Positions 54,290 to 63,875 are shown, numbered from the stretch's first letter. The stretch is 64,000 nucleotides of DNA from Bacteroidota bacterium (GCA_023416995.1 JAEZGI010000025.1:86700-150699); one strand, 5' to 3'. The notes: generated by a model not told the origin, from the letters alone. Made by a program: numbers and translations.

Positions 54290-55768
54290 ATGAACGTAAA
54301 ATACGTTTCAATTGAATCTGCAAAGCTGTATGAAAGCAGCGATTCGTCTAAAGTGTTAACAGAACTATTATGGGGTGACCAGGTCGTCCTCTTGTCAACC
54401 AAAAAAGTAAACGGACGATACAACGTACGTGCGCGATGGGTTAAAAGCGGCTATATTGATCCCGCTGACCTGGGCGATCAACCCTTGCTAGAACTCTATT
54501 TCATTGATGTAGGGCAAGGAGATGGCGTGTTAATAGTGACGCCCGACCGAAAACATATCCTGATTGACGGCGGTTATACGAGGGAGAAACAACCGCATGG
54601 TAAGAGCGCAGCTGATTTCGTGGACTGGAAATTTTATGAAGAGTATGGCAGTGATACTATTGAACTTGATGCGATGATAAGCTCACATCCCGACGCCGAT
54701 CACTACGGCGGGTTGTGGGATCTGTTAAATGAAGAGAAAAAAGAAGAGCTCGATACAAAGTTTGTAAAGGTGCACAACTTCTATCATGCTGGGGTATCAT
54801 GGTGGACCAGCGATGAAAAAAAGAGATTTTTAGGCAACAAGGATGGTGGTGTGCTACATGATCTGATATCTACCAAAGCATCAGTTCAAAAAGGGTTGAA
54901 TGAAAACTCCCCATTACGACTACAGGGTGAATGGGCAGACTTTCTAAGATGTGTCATAAAATCAAAAGCAAACATTGAACGCCTTTCATATAACTCTGCA
55001 AAAGGCTTTAAATACCTTCCTGGTTACGCCGAAGATGATGAGGTGTCGATCAAAGTGCTTGGCCCGATTGAAACCACAGTACAGGGAAAACCTAAACTGA
55101 AAAGTCTTGGCGACGATTCCCGAAATACAAATGGAAACTCCGTCTTACTTCGAATAGATTATGGCAAAACAAGAATCTTGTTGACGGGCGACCTTAATCA
55201 AAACAGCCAGCATTATATCATGGAAGCGCTTGAAGGCAGTAAACAAGAACTTGCGGCAGATGTCGCGAAAGCTTGCCATCACGGCAGCGATGATTGCTCA
55301 ATTGAATTTCTTCAATACGTACAGGCAGCGGCAACAATTATCTCATCCGGAGATGATGAAACCCACTCGCATCCAAGGCCATCAATTGTAGCAGCGTCCG
55401 GAATAACAGGGTTCAGAAAGGTGGAAAAAGATAAAATGATAACGCCACTGGTTTATAGCACAGAGATTTCAAGAAGTCTTCGGTTGGGGGATCCAAACGA
55501 GATCAGCGCAAAAAAATACAAAACACCCGAAGGGTTGATTGATATCAGTTTAACCAATGAAGCAACTACCAGGGTTCATTATACACATGTAACCTCCGGC
55601 GCACTGAAAGGCCAGAAAAAGACTAAAACCCTGGACAGGCTAAAAGTAGTAGATGGGATAGTCTATGGTTTGGTGAACGTTCGGACCGATGGTAATAAAA
55701 TTCTTTGTGCAACACTTAACGAAGGCAAGGCGAAGTGGGATATCAAAACTTTCTACTCAAGATTTTGA
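54290..55768 (+). CDS. SH3-like plus ComEC-type metallo-beta-lactamase-fold hydrolase
   Basis: A 492-residue protein. The first 60 residues look like a bacterial SH3 domain (LLWGDQVVLLSTKKVNGRYN). A metallo-beta-lactamase fold follows, of the ComEC/Rec2 C-terminal class: YFIDVGQGDGVLIVTP, LIDGG, the metal motif SSHPDADHYGG near 131, LLTGDLNQ near 299 and ACHHGSDDC near 326. All expected His/Asp ligands are present, so it should be an active metal hydrolase on a phosphodiester substrate such as DNA, RNA or a nucleotide. There is no signal peptide, so it is cytoplasmic. Stand-alone ComEC-type hydrolases are frequent in defence islands. Confidence 0.85.
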   Translation: MNVKYVSIESAKLYESSDSSKVLTELLWGDQVVLLSTKKVNGRYNVRARWVKSGYIDPADLGDQPLLELYFIDVGQGDGVLIVTPDRKHILIDGGYTREKQPHGKSAADFVDWKFYEEYGSDTIELDAMISSHPDADHYGGLWDLLNEEKKEELDTKFVKVHNFYHAGVSWWTSDEKKRFLGNKDGGVLHDLISTKASVQKGLNENSPLRLQGEWADFLRCVIKSKANIERLSYNSAKGFKYLPGYAEDDEVSIKVLGPIETTVQGKPKLKSLGDDSRNTNGNSVLLRIDYGKTRILLTGDLNQNSQHYIMEALEGSKQELAADVAKACHHGSDDCSIEFLQYVQAAATIISSGDDETHSHPRPSIVAASGITGFRKVEKDKMITPLVYSTEISRSLRLGDPNEISAKKYKTPEGLIDISLTNEATTRVHYTHVTSGALKGQKKTKTLDRLKVVDGIVYGLVNVRTDGNKILCATLNEGKAKWDIKTFYSRF

Positions 55769-55848
55769 ATAGCCGTGTGAGGGATTTCAATAAATAAGTT
55801 ATTAGCCCGGCGTCATAAGATAACCATCACACAAAACAAAAAAGAAGT

Positions 55849-55989
55849 TCATCTCCCTGATTGCAGTTTCTTCTCTCGCCGCAGATTATAAAAAATCACC
55901 GTCAATATAATAGCAACGATCACAAACATACCTATTGAACCAAATAACAGTACTGTACTGATTCGCATTAAAACTGATAGTATCAGCAT
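55849..55989 (-). CDS. Possible 46-residue membrane protein
   Basis: A minus-strand frame from ATG 55989 to TGA 55849. The product is a single TM helix (VLLFGSIGMFVIVAIILTVI) preceded by MRIS and followed by a basic tail FYNLRREKKLQ, the usual topology of a small inner-membrane protein. ATG 55968 gives a 39-residue version. It lies downstream of, and on the same strand as, the T9SS propeller gene, but past that gene's terminator. No family is recognised. Confidence 0.45.
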   Translation of the reverse strand: MLILSVLMRISTVLLFGSIGMFVIVAIILTVIFYNLRREKKLQSGR

Positions 55990-56059
55990 ATTGGATAATT
56001 CAGATGATCTGAAGATACTGATTCCAAACAGATTTATAGCACGACAATACCATCAAAAA

Positions 56060-56094
56060 CTGAAAACACCAGCCGCGGCGGCTGGTGCTTTCAG
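56060..56094 (-). terminator. Strong bidirectional hairpin terminator
   Basis: CACCAGCCG (56067-56075) pairs perfectly with CGGCTGGTG (56079-56087) around CGG, and CTGAAA/TTTCAG extends the stem after one mismatch. On the minus strand the stem is followed by T-rich sequence. It lies 28 bases after the stop of the T9SS propeller gene and should end its transcript. Confidence 0.8.
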
Positions 56095-56121
56095 TTCAAC
56101 TTTCAGCTCCTTGTTCAATCA

Positions 56122-58755
56122 CTACCTCACAAACCTTATCTCCTCTTCGAACGAATCACTAATCAGCTTCAACACATAAATCCCGGAAGGCAACTGCGCA
56201 ACACCCGGCGTAATTGTATTCGCACCCGCACTAGCCTTCACCGATAACGTCTTCACCGTAACCCCGGCCGCATTCACAATACTCAAACGCACCTTCTCAT
56301 CACGCGACAACTGGAAACTAAGCCTGCTATGACCCTGCACAGGGTTAGGATACAACACAGCGTTCACAGGAGAAGACTTCCTTACACTTATGATCGGCGA
56401 ATAAGTTCTCTTTCCATCAATATCAAATTGCTCCACGCGATAATATATCTTGCCTGATCTGATTTCTCCAAAACCCTTATCATCGTATTCATAACGCTGT
56501 AGCCCACTGATGTTCCTTGCGGCCACAATTGCTAATTCCGTGAACCTGTAACCGTCAGTACTCCGCTCAATCTCAAAACCTGCAGTACCCGATTCATTAT
56601 CGGTAGCCCATGTTAACAAAGCTGACCCACCCTGAGGCTGCACGTTAAAATGAAGCCAACGCAATGGCAACAACAAAGCTTCACCATAAACAGCTATGCT
56701 GCGATAAACCCCGGCCGCACCTATGTATTGTCCACCAAGAAAAACCTGCTCGGTATTTGCGTATATCGTACTCACTGCACCACCAGTTAACGGCGACCAG
56801 CTTTCAAGTGTTCCACTTGCCAGATCAAATGCCGCAGCAGCATTCCTTGGAATACCATTAACCTGTTCAAAATATCCACCTATATAAATCTTCCCGTTAC
56901 CAATGGCCATAGCGTTCACCTGGTTATCGGTTGACGGGCTCCATGGGTTAATGGCGCCACTTGTTATATTCACGCTGACTAGATTCTGTCTTGACATACC
57001 TCCTGCCTGGTAAATACTTCCGCCCAGGTAAAGATCATTCCCATGGATAGCCATTGTTTTTACCATACCATCTACCTGTGGGTTCCAGGTATCAAGTGCC
57101 CTGGTGGTTTCATTGAAAGAAGCAAGTCCCTGCCGGGTTTCATCACCTATGTTATAAAAATCACCAGCAACAAACACCCTGCCTTTAGCAACCAGTAAAC
57201 TAGTAACACCATCCATTCCATACACCTCCGGCGACCAGTTAAAAGCAGTAGCGGTATTCAAATCCAGTGCAGCAAGATTATTCACAGAAACGCCACCTGC
57301 AGAATAAAAATTACCACCAATATACATGGTGCTGGTGGCTGAAGATATCCCCATTGATAACACCTCTCCCATCACCTGCGGACCCCAGGCGTCCAGGGTG
57401 CCCGTTGCAATGTCGAATGCAGCAAGAGATCTCCTGGTCACACCGTTTACCTGATAAAACTGGCCCGCAACATAAAGTTTGTCGTTATGTATAGCAATGT
57501 CATTCACTGAACCCTGAATCTGCGGGTTGAATGACAACAAACTACCCGTTTCATCAAATGCGGCCAAACCAGTGCGCCGCTCGCCATTAATCGTCGAAAA
57601 AGTACCACCCGCAAAAAGTTTTGACCCCGATGCTGCCATCGCAAATACTGACCCGCCGGCAGAAGGATTGAAGCTCGTAGCAACGCCAGTAGAGAGATCA
57701 ATCTCAGCAACGCCTGCCCGATACCCGCCACCAATAACGCCTCCACCAAGACCGATATAAGCAGTAGAACCATTTAATAATATACTGTATATAAAACCAT
57801 CGGTGTTTGGTGCCCAGGCTGTAGCCAACCCTGTTGAGATGTTCACCGCCGCCAGGTTTTTTCGATTCGCGCCACCGATCGTATTATATAATCCCACAAC
57901 ATAAACTTCAGTGGCTGTTGCAGCCAGTTTATATACTGTTCCACTGGGTTGTGGATTCCAACTGGTAACAGCACCTGTTGCTTTATTAATTGCTGCCAGC
58001 CTGTTTCTCGACTGACCACCGACCGTCGTGAACTCGCCACCTACATACATTATTCCATTCTCTTCAATGATTGTTCTAACGGTACTGCTTATGTTTGGCG
58101 CGAAACTTCCGACTGCACCCGTTGTTTTATTAACGTTCGCAACATGGGTTCGTGCAGTGCCATTAACAGAAGTAAAATAACCAGCAACGTATAGGTCAGA
58201 GCCAGAGACAAGCAATGACATCACGGTACCGGGAACATTAGGGTTAAAGGATGTGATAGTGCCAGCAGAAATATTAAAAGACGCCACGCCTCTTCGCACC
58301 TGACCTGCAAGGCTATTAAATCCGCCGCCTACATACAACACGTTCCCATCAATCGCCAACGACTGAACATAGTAATCTGGCGACGGGTTCCAGGGGTGAA
58401 GAGAACCATCTGCGTTTATACGTGCCAGATAGCGTCTTGCTTCACCTCCAACCTTTGTAAATTCTCCTCCAATAAACCAACCACCACTGCCGTCGGATGT
58501 AACTGCCCTTACATACCCATCGGTAGCAGCTATGTTTAAATTTGTGGCCAGGCCGGTTGATTTATCCAGCTCAACAATATTCCCAACACCGGATCCCACA
58601 TGAGAAAATGAACCTGCGACAAAGGTGGTATTACCAGTCTTTAAGATTTTACGAACCTCACCATTTGTTGTTTGATAACTTGCCTGTAAAGCCTGAGCGT
58701 TTAATTCCGTTACATAACTAATCAGTAGAAAAGCCAAAACATAAAGCCTTTGCAT
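56122..58755 (-). CDS. T9SS-secreted delta-60-type propeller protein
   Basis: An 877-residue exported protein. A signal peptide (YVLAFLLISYVTELNAQ) opens it. About 16 repeats of roughly 45 residues follow (pattern LYVGGxFxxVxGxxRxxLAAxN, with GTV or GAVxSW between), the delta-60 type beta-propeller. A fibronectin-like segment follows, then residues about 800-877 form a type IX secretion sorting domain (VLYPNPVQGHSRLSFQL, GIYVLKLIS, EEIRFVR). It should be exported and cleaved or anchored by the T9SS. It ends just before a strong terminator. Its own promoter lies in the 323-base gap upstream. The role is probably adhesion or surface display. Confidence 0.9.
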   Translation of the reverse strand: MQRLYVLAFLLISYVTELNAQALQASYQTTNGEVRKILKTGNTTFVAGSFSHVGSGVGNIVELDKSTGLATNLNIAATDGYVRAVTSDGSGGWFIGGEFTKVGGEARRYLARINADGSLHPWNPSPDYYVQSLAIDGNVLYVGGGFNSLAGQVRRGVASFNISAGTITSFNPNVPGTVMSLLVSGSDLYVAGYFTSVNGTARTHVANVNKTTGAVGSFAPNISSTVRTIIEENGIMYVGGEFTTVGGQSRNRLAAINKATGAVTSWNPQPSGTVYKLAATATEVYVVGLYNTIGGANRKNLAAVNISTGLATAWAPNTDGFIYSILLNGSTAYIGLGGGVIGGGYRAGVAEIDLSTGVATSFNPSAGGSVFAMAASGSKLFAGGTFSTINGERRTGLAAFDETGSLLSFNPQIQGSVNDIAIHNDKLYVAGQFYQVNGVTRRSLAAFDIATGTLDAWGPQVMGEVLSMGISSATSTMYIGGNFYSAGGVSVNNLAALDLNTATAFNWSPEVYGMDGVTSLLVAKGRVFVAGDFYNIGDETRQGLASFNETTRALDTWNPQVDGMVKTMAIHGNDLYLGGSIYQAGGMSRQNLVSVNITSGAINPWSPSTDNQVNAMAIGNGKIYIGGYFEQVNGIPRNAAAAFDLASGTLESWSPLTGGAVSTIYANTEQVFLGGQYIGAAGVYRSIAVYGEALLLPLRWLHFNVQPQGGSALLTWATDNESGTAGFEIERSTDGYRFTELAIVAARNISGLQRYEYDDKGFGEIRSGKIYYRVEQFDIDGKRTYSPIISVRKSSPVNAVLYPNPVQGHSRLSFQLSRDEKVRLSIVNAAGVTVKTLSVKASAGANTITPGVAQLPSGIYVLKLISDSFEEEIRFVR

Positions 58756-59078
58756 AAGGGGTAGGGTTTTTACGGGTTAGGATACTTCTTAAGATCAAAC
58801 ACGCAGATAACGCTAGAAACCCCTAGTTAATTACACCCCGAGAGAATGAATAAACACTTATATCCGGTAGATAGAACTACTTAGGTTATCCAACTGCCCT
58901 GCATGCCTGCCGGAGTAAAGTGATTCGTGAATAATCTGTGATAGTTACGGTTAGCGACGATCCAGAACTCTTCACAGCCAGAATGCAGAATTATTGGTAA
59001 CAATGAATCTCGCCCGGTTTCGATAATTTCACGCCTTAAAGGATCACACCAACAAGAACTTCAAACATTGCCTGGAAT
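58756..59078. other. Divergent intergenic region
   Basis: 323 bases between the propeller gene start and the broken TOTE-type primase gene. It should hold the propeller promoter. No ORF of note and no clear hairpin. Confidence 0.4.
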
Positions 59079-59815
59079 ATGTCTCTCATGAACATCCCGC
59101 TATTCCGTTCCCTGTTCAAAGGACGGGACGACGTCTTTGCATTACACTGGGAAAAAGGATCAAAACAGGGATACATGCCAGCTTACTTTTACGACCCCTA
59201 TCGCTACAGGGCGCATAAGATGAAAGGAGGCACATTTCAGAACTTCAATGAAAAGTCGTTTCTACCTTCAACGACGAGCAAATTGGAAAACATATAAACG
59301 GCGATCAACTTGTCGGCATATATCCCTTACTCCCTGATGGCACTTCGTGGTTCATTGCAGCAGATTTTGATCAACAAAATTGGATGGATGATGCGCGATC
59401 GTTTCTTAAGTGCTGCACTGAACATAACGTCCCCGCATATCTCGAACGATCACGATCAGGTAATGTTGGACATGTGTGGGTCTTCTTTGAACAACCGTAC
59501 CCTGCTCTCAAAAGCAGAAAAATCATCTTGTCATTGCTCATCAAATCTGGCGTGGTCTCCACCTTTGATAAGAAGTCCAGTTTTGACAGATTGTTTCCGA
59601 ACCAGGATACTCACTCAGGCAAGAGACTGGGCAACCTGATTGCGCTTCCCCTTTATAAACCTGCTCTTGACAATGGTAACAGTTGCTTCATTGACGCCGA
59701 CACAATGGTTCCGTTTGAAGATCAATGGCTCTGTTTATCGCGCATACGAAAAGTAACGATTGAACATCTGAAAGAACTCAATAAGTCTATCGCTGCAAGT
59801 TCCCAGGATTGGTGA
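59079..59815 (+). pseudogene. Frameshifted and truncated TOTE-type primase remnant
   Basis: Two frames together rebuild about 240 residues of the archaeo-eukaryotic-primase domain found in TOTE conflict-system proteins. The first frame runs from ATG 59079 (PLFRSLFKGRDDVFALHWEK, then YMPAYFYDPYRYRAHKMKGG) to a stop at 59297. A shift near 59270 then continues in another frame through LVGIYPLLPDGTSWFIAADF, with its D-x-D, YLERSRSGNVGHVWVFFEQP, FDRLFPNQD and GNLIALPLY, ending at 59815. Intact TOTE proteins continue with helicase and nuclease domains that are missing. The combination of a frameshift and loss of downstream domains shows a dead gene. A sequencing error could explain the frameshift but not the missing domains. 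Confidence 0.75.
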
Positions 59816-59842
59816 TCCTGCAAGAACGATCTGAACCAAACG

Positions 59843-60115
59843 ATGAGCTTACCATTTCACTTGGGGCAACTATCATCGCACCACAGGCTGTTGCGTTTTC
59901 TTGCTGATGAACATGCGGGGCGTTTGCTTCGGGTACGACACGCGCTACAACCTTTTTCTTTTGTGTTTTTGCTGGAAGGCGATGAACAGTTTCACATTGT
60001 GTTGGAAACATTGGATACGGAAGAAGCGACGTATCTATGGCATTTGCCAAAGGTGGTGGCCGATCTGCCGCTTATGCTAAAGGAAATTGATAAGCACCTG
60101 AATGTGATTCGTAAG
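59843..60115 (+). pseudogene. Gene fragment, plus strand, identity unclear
   Basis: A frame with real protein character: FVFLLEGDEQFHIVLETLDT, then EEATYLWHLPK and LKEIDKHLNVIRKRGR. It has no start that fits a normal protein and its similarity stops near 60115, where the minus-strand RecB-like fragment begins. I recall the ETLDTEEATYLW pattern from Bacteroidota proteins of unknown role but cannot name the family. It probably represents the end or middle of a gene broken in the same event that damaged its neighbours. Confidence 0.45.
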
Positions 60116-60577
60116 CGCGGACGTCGTCCGGTAAGGTTGATCTTTCAAGTTCTTTTACAATCGCAAGTATACGATCGGGTAGTCCTGCACCTGCCGATCT
60201 GATTTGTTCTTTGATGGTTACTATTTGCTGCATCCGTTGCGGAAAATCTGTTGTGTCGATTCCGGGTTCCAGCCAGACATTCGCCAGCTATCCCATAGTT
60301 CTATGATGCGACGTGATACGCCGATCGAATCGGTATTCCAGGAGTTCTTGAAAGGCAGCTTGCTGTTTGGCAACTCAGCCAGCAATGCTTTCAGCTTTAA
60401 TACACGATCCATCGCGTGTACATGCGGTCGTTGCAAACCGAGATGCAGTTCAAGAAAGCTGACAAACTTTTCACGACCTGCGAGCAGCACGCCGGCGTGT
60501 GCGCCGGGTCTGCAGTTGGTTTCATGCGCAACTGTGCCGTCGCCGTCAAGACCAAATAAGATAGAGAGTGATTTCAT
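60115..60577 (-). pseudogene. Truncated, frameshifted RecB-like PD-(D/E)XK nuclease fragment
   Basis: From ATG 60577 the minus strand encodes LSILFGLDGDG, then ELHLGLQRPHVHAMDRVLKL and SWNTDSIGVSRRIIELWDSW, which match my memory of the N-terminus of large AddB/RecB-like PD-(D/E)XK nuclease proteins. The frame breaks near 60260; the continuation is in another frame (QRMQQIVTIKEQIRSAGAGL, then PDRILAIVKELERST) and ends near 60115, where the plus-strand fragment begins. A full protein would be several hundred residues longer. So this is a 5' remnant. The exact family is moderately certain. Confidence 0.5.
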
Positions 60578-60682
60578 AGGGGTGGTGTTGAAGACAGCTA
60601 CATGATTTGACTGAGTGTGCAACGATTGCCATTATCATGTAGTGAATTGATTTATGACTTAGCCAATAATGTCTTGTTCAAG

Positions 60683-61285
60683 TCATCGTCGAAAGATTTC
60701 TTCGACGAGATTTTTTAAACCGGCAGGCATATAAGTTTTGTATTTGCCGGCACCCCAGAAACCGTTTCCTCCAAGCAATTTTCTTCCGGAGAACTTTCTT
60801 TCTTTAAGGATGTTACCGTTGATATCGAGCACGATCACATCAATATCATAAATAAGCGCCTGCGCACCGTAACCATCGGTGTGATACTCGTTACATTTCA
60901 AAAGCAACAGCTGTGGAGCGTTATGTTCTTTCAGTCGGTTTACAATCATTGACCGACTGTCATTAAACTTCGTTTCTACTACAACCACTTTACTGCCGCT
61001 TTCCTTCAATGCCGATGCTATCGTGGCCGACATGTCATTTACAAACGGCTTACCAGACCTGGTCCGCATCGGATATGCGATTCCAGCCCCTGACCTCAGA
61101 TAGCCAACAAAATCAGGCTTTCGAGAACCATCAGTTACCTGGACTCTCTGGTCCCATACCGCCAGCGAAATATTTGTGTTTGACTTAGGAAGATCAGCGT
61201 TTACACCACTGTAATTTATTTTCCTGGCTGAGCCGCAACTTGTCAATAAAAGAATAGATGCGGCATACAAAAGATTTTTCATCAT
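60683..61285 (-). CDS. Small lipoprotein of unknown function
   Basis: A 200-residue lipoprotein. The signal peptide (LLYAASILLLTSC) ends in a lipobox with Cys at about residue 17. The mature part (SGVNADLPKSNTNISLAVWD, RVQVTDGSRKPDFVGYLRSG) resembles outer-membrane-associated lipoproteins of Bacteroidota that assemble around other components, but I cannot name the family. A late DIDVIVLDINGNILKERKF fits a typical alpha/beta end. Start ATG 61285 or 61282. It belongs to the native right flank. Confidence 0.65.
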   Translation of the reverse strand: MMKNLLYAASILLLTSCGSARKINYSGVNADLPKSNTNISLAVWDQRVQVTDGSRKPDFVGYLRSGAGIAYPMRTRSGKPFVNDMSATIASALKESGSKVVVVETKFNDSRSMIVNRLKEHNAPQLLLLKCNEYHTDGYGAQALIYDIDVIVLDINGNILKERKFSGRKLLGGNGFWGAGKYKTYMPAGLKNLVEEIFRR

Positions 61286-61590
61286 AGGTAAGATTTGGAT
61301 ATATAAAGTTTGTTTACTGCGTGAGATAACAGGTAAGTGGTTCTATTTATTATATGAAATTTCCATATGCAAGTTGAATGCCTATAGAAGGTAGCACCGT
61401 TTGGGGCTTCGGGTACGGATTGGCGCTATGAAAAATGTGCTGCTCATATACTAAGTTCCATACCTGGATTTGACTGAAGAGGATATTTACGGGAAACCGT
61501 CAACAACGTTGCTGCTTACCCTGAAGGGACGCAAAATGGAAACCTCAAAGAAATGTCTTTCTCTCTATTTCTAAACATTCTCTTTAACTC
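61286..61590. other. Intergenic, with dispersed palindrome copy 2
   Basis: 305 bases without a gene between two minus-strand genes. TTTACGGGAAACCGTCAA at 61486-61503 is identical to the hairpin at 49141-49158. No ORF is seen. Confidence 0.5.
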
Positions 61591-62157
61591 TCATGCAACA
61601 ACCACACATAACCGTTTATGTGTCTCGCGGTAGTTAAATTCGTCAGGATCCCATTTCTCACCCGGCTTTAAACCAACCCAGGTCCGATACGAGGCCTTCT
61701 CCGGATGACGTTTTGCTGCCAGGGCTTCCAACATCATTTCATATCCTGAAGGACCGCCAACATCTTCCGGCGGGCATCTTCCACTACCCTCCTTGCATAT
61801 AGGATACAATAATTCATTAGCATCTTTCTTCAACAGTGTGACCGTATGATGCCAGCCATCACCGAAGTCGTAATAATAATCCAGTTTGTCACCGGGCTTC
61901 TTAAAAAATTTCCTGAGAAAAACGGTGGCGAATTCTAATACGTCTGGCAGTTCACCATCGTTTAGAGAACTATCGCCGTAAATATGAACTGCAGCAGGCG
62001 TAGTATGTTTAAACTCGGATAAATGCACATGCTCCCATCCGAAGGCGGCTTGTATAGTAAGATGAAGCCTGAGCAAAGAAAATTCATCAGGCACATGCAC
62101 ATGCCGCCATACCGGCACCGGCATGTCCTGCAATTCGATTTTGAACAGATACGACAT
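61591..62157 (-). CDS. Plasmid pRiA4b ORF-3-like protein
   Basis: A 188-residue cytoplasmic protein from ATG 62157 (MSYLFKIELQDM); a longer frame begins at 62187. It matches the pRiA4b ORF-3 family as I recall it: FKIELQDMPVPVWRHVHVPD, LHLTIQAAFGWEHVHLSEF, the acidic YYYDFGDGWHHTVTLLKK and a late PPEDVGGPSGYEMMLEAL. The fold is thought to be a compact alpha/beta domain, function unknown. It belongs to the native right flank and is unrelated to the island. Confidence 0.8.
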   Translation of the reverse strand: MSYLFKIELQDMPVPVWRHVHVPDEFSLLRLHLTIQAAFGWEHVHLSEFKHTTPAAVHIYGDSSLNDGELPDVLEFATVFLRKFFKKPGDKLDYYYDFGDGWHHTVTLLKKDANELLYPICKEGSGRCPPEDVGGPSGYEMMLEALAAKRHPEKASYRTWVGLKPGEKWDPDEFNYRETHKRLCVVVA

Positions 62158-62332
62158 AAATGTTTGATGCTTTTGTTCAACAAACATAAGGTGTCAAACC
62201 GGTACTCCGGCTTTGTTTATGCAAGACATTGCGTGCGATCGGTGAAAATATGAAACCACCTCATCGACTAATCGTCGTTAGAGCTGCCACAGCACGATGC
62301 TCCTGTACTGATTTGTGCTAAACCAAAAACTC

Positions 62333-63808
62333 CTACCGCTCCAACTTAAAATCCGGCAACACGGCGGGCCGCTTTGCCGCATTCGCCACCTTCCAACCGG
62401 TGCGATACATCCAGTCGGCCATCTTTTTAATCTTTTTGTAGTTAAGCGTTTTTGCTTCGTCCATGGGTGTATGGTAGATAGGATGAAGCATACTTGAATA
62501 GAACACAGCAGGAAACCCTGCGCGGGCATAAGGAAGATGATCGCTACGAAAATACCAGCCCTCTATATGCGATGGTTTATCCCAAAGCGTATCAAGTTTG
62601 AAGTAATTACCTTCCCGGTTAGCATCCAGTGCCATCTTTACAAGATCTGGCGAGTTCAGGTGCGGTGGCTGAACGCCCATCAGCACGGCACTGTCGATAT
62701 TGTTAGCGCCAATCATGTCTCCATTTAAAACCGCAACAATGGATGACTTATCAACAGTTGGATTCGCTGCATAATAACGTGAACCAAGCAGCCCGCGTTC
62801 CTCAGCTCCGTGATATACAAATAACACTGATCGTTTTGCAGGTGCCTTTTTGAAAGCACGGCTGATGGCCATCATAGCAACACTTACACTGGCATTATCA
62901 TCGGCCCCATTATATATAGAATCATTGCCATAAGGCATACGAATACCTTCATGATCATTGTGACCGCTGTACAATAGATATTCATTTTTAAGCACCGGGT
63001 CCGTGCCTTCGACCTTTGCAATCACATTAACCGAAGGGTAAGTGAATTTTTCAACCAATATCTGCATTTGAATGGACGGATTAGCGCGCAGCTTTTCAGT
63101 TGTGCCTGCATGCACCCAGATCACTTGCACACGGTTGACAACATTAGTATTGCCAGAAGGCTCAATACTATAAGTGCCACGTGTGAGTGCGGGCAATACA
63201 GCCGGCCAGCTTTTTTCAGCCATCTCATCAGCAATAAAAATGATCCCCGACGCACCGCGATTCACCAGCCTGGCCCCGTATTTACGATAAACATATGAGG
63301 GATAGCGGCGCTCAGGCAAACTCACATCCAGGTTAATCGAGTCAGGCGAAACTTCAACGGCAACCACCTTACCTTTCAGATCAAGACCATTAAGCGTGGC
63401 ATCATCAGCCTTGCCTGCAAAAACAACGGTAGTATTCAGATGAGCAGGTGCCGTAAACGCGACAAGCGCATCCTTCCAAACCACCAGGCTCTCGTCTCCA
63501 ATCTTTATCATACTTGTGGGCGAAACCCGGCTGCGTAATAATTCAAAATACTGAAAATAGGTGCCGTGATCACCCGCAGGACTAAGTCCGGCCTTTCGCA
63601 ATTCATCGGCCCACCAAACCGCTGCTTTCAGTTCATCAAGGGTTCCTGCTTCGCGACCACGGAAATGATCATCTGCCAAAGCATATACATCACGTTTAAT
63701 ATCACTTTCAAGTATAGCCGAAATAGCAGGTGGGGTTGTTTGGCCAATGCATTTCACACAGCATAAGACAAATATTACCGTGATCTTTAGATTATTGAAA
63801 GCTTTCAT
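62333..63808 (-). CDS. M28-family zinc peptidase
   Basis: A 491-residue exported aminopeptidase. A signal peptide (LKITVIFVLCCVKCIG) opens it. A PA-type insert domain covers about 130-240. The M28 catalytic domain has metal ligands in YSGHNDHEGI (His), NGADDNAS (Asp), HGAEERGLLGS (catalytic Glu and ligand Glu), NGDMIG (Asp) and HPIYHTPMDEAKTL (His), all present. In the usual M28 pattern GADDNAS is followed by Gly; here it is Val-Ser, a mild departure. It should release N-terminal residues from peptides in the periplasm or outside the cell. Confidence 0.92.
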   Translation of the reverse strand: MKAFNNLKITVIFVLCCVKCIGQTTPPAISAILESDIKRDVYALADDHFRGREAGTLDELKAAVWWADELRKAGLSPAGDHGTYFQYFELLRSRVSPTSMIKIGDESLVVWKDALVAFTAPAHLNTTVVFAGKADDATLNGLDLKGKVVAVEVSPDSINLDVSLPERRYPSYVYRKYGARLVNRGASGIIFIADEMAEKSWPAVLPALTRGTYSIEPSGNTNVVNRVQVIWVHAGTTEKLRANPSIQMQILVEKFTYPSVNVIAKVEGTDPVLKNEYLLYSGHNDHEGIRMPYGNDSIYNGADDNASVSVAMMAISRAFKKAPAKRSVLFVYHGAEERGLLGSRYYAANPTVDKSSIVAVLNGDMIGANNIDSAVLMGVQPPHLNSPDLVKMALDANREGNYFKLDTLWDKPSHIEGWYFRSDHLPYARAGFPAVFYSSMLHPIYHTPMDEAKTLNYKKIKKMADWMYRTGWKVANAAKRPAVLPDFKLER

Positions 63809-63875
63809 ACAACTTGTTTGATTGTTTCGAATTTTGTGTGGCTTCCCACGTGTACCGGCTTTGAAATCCTTCGAC

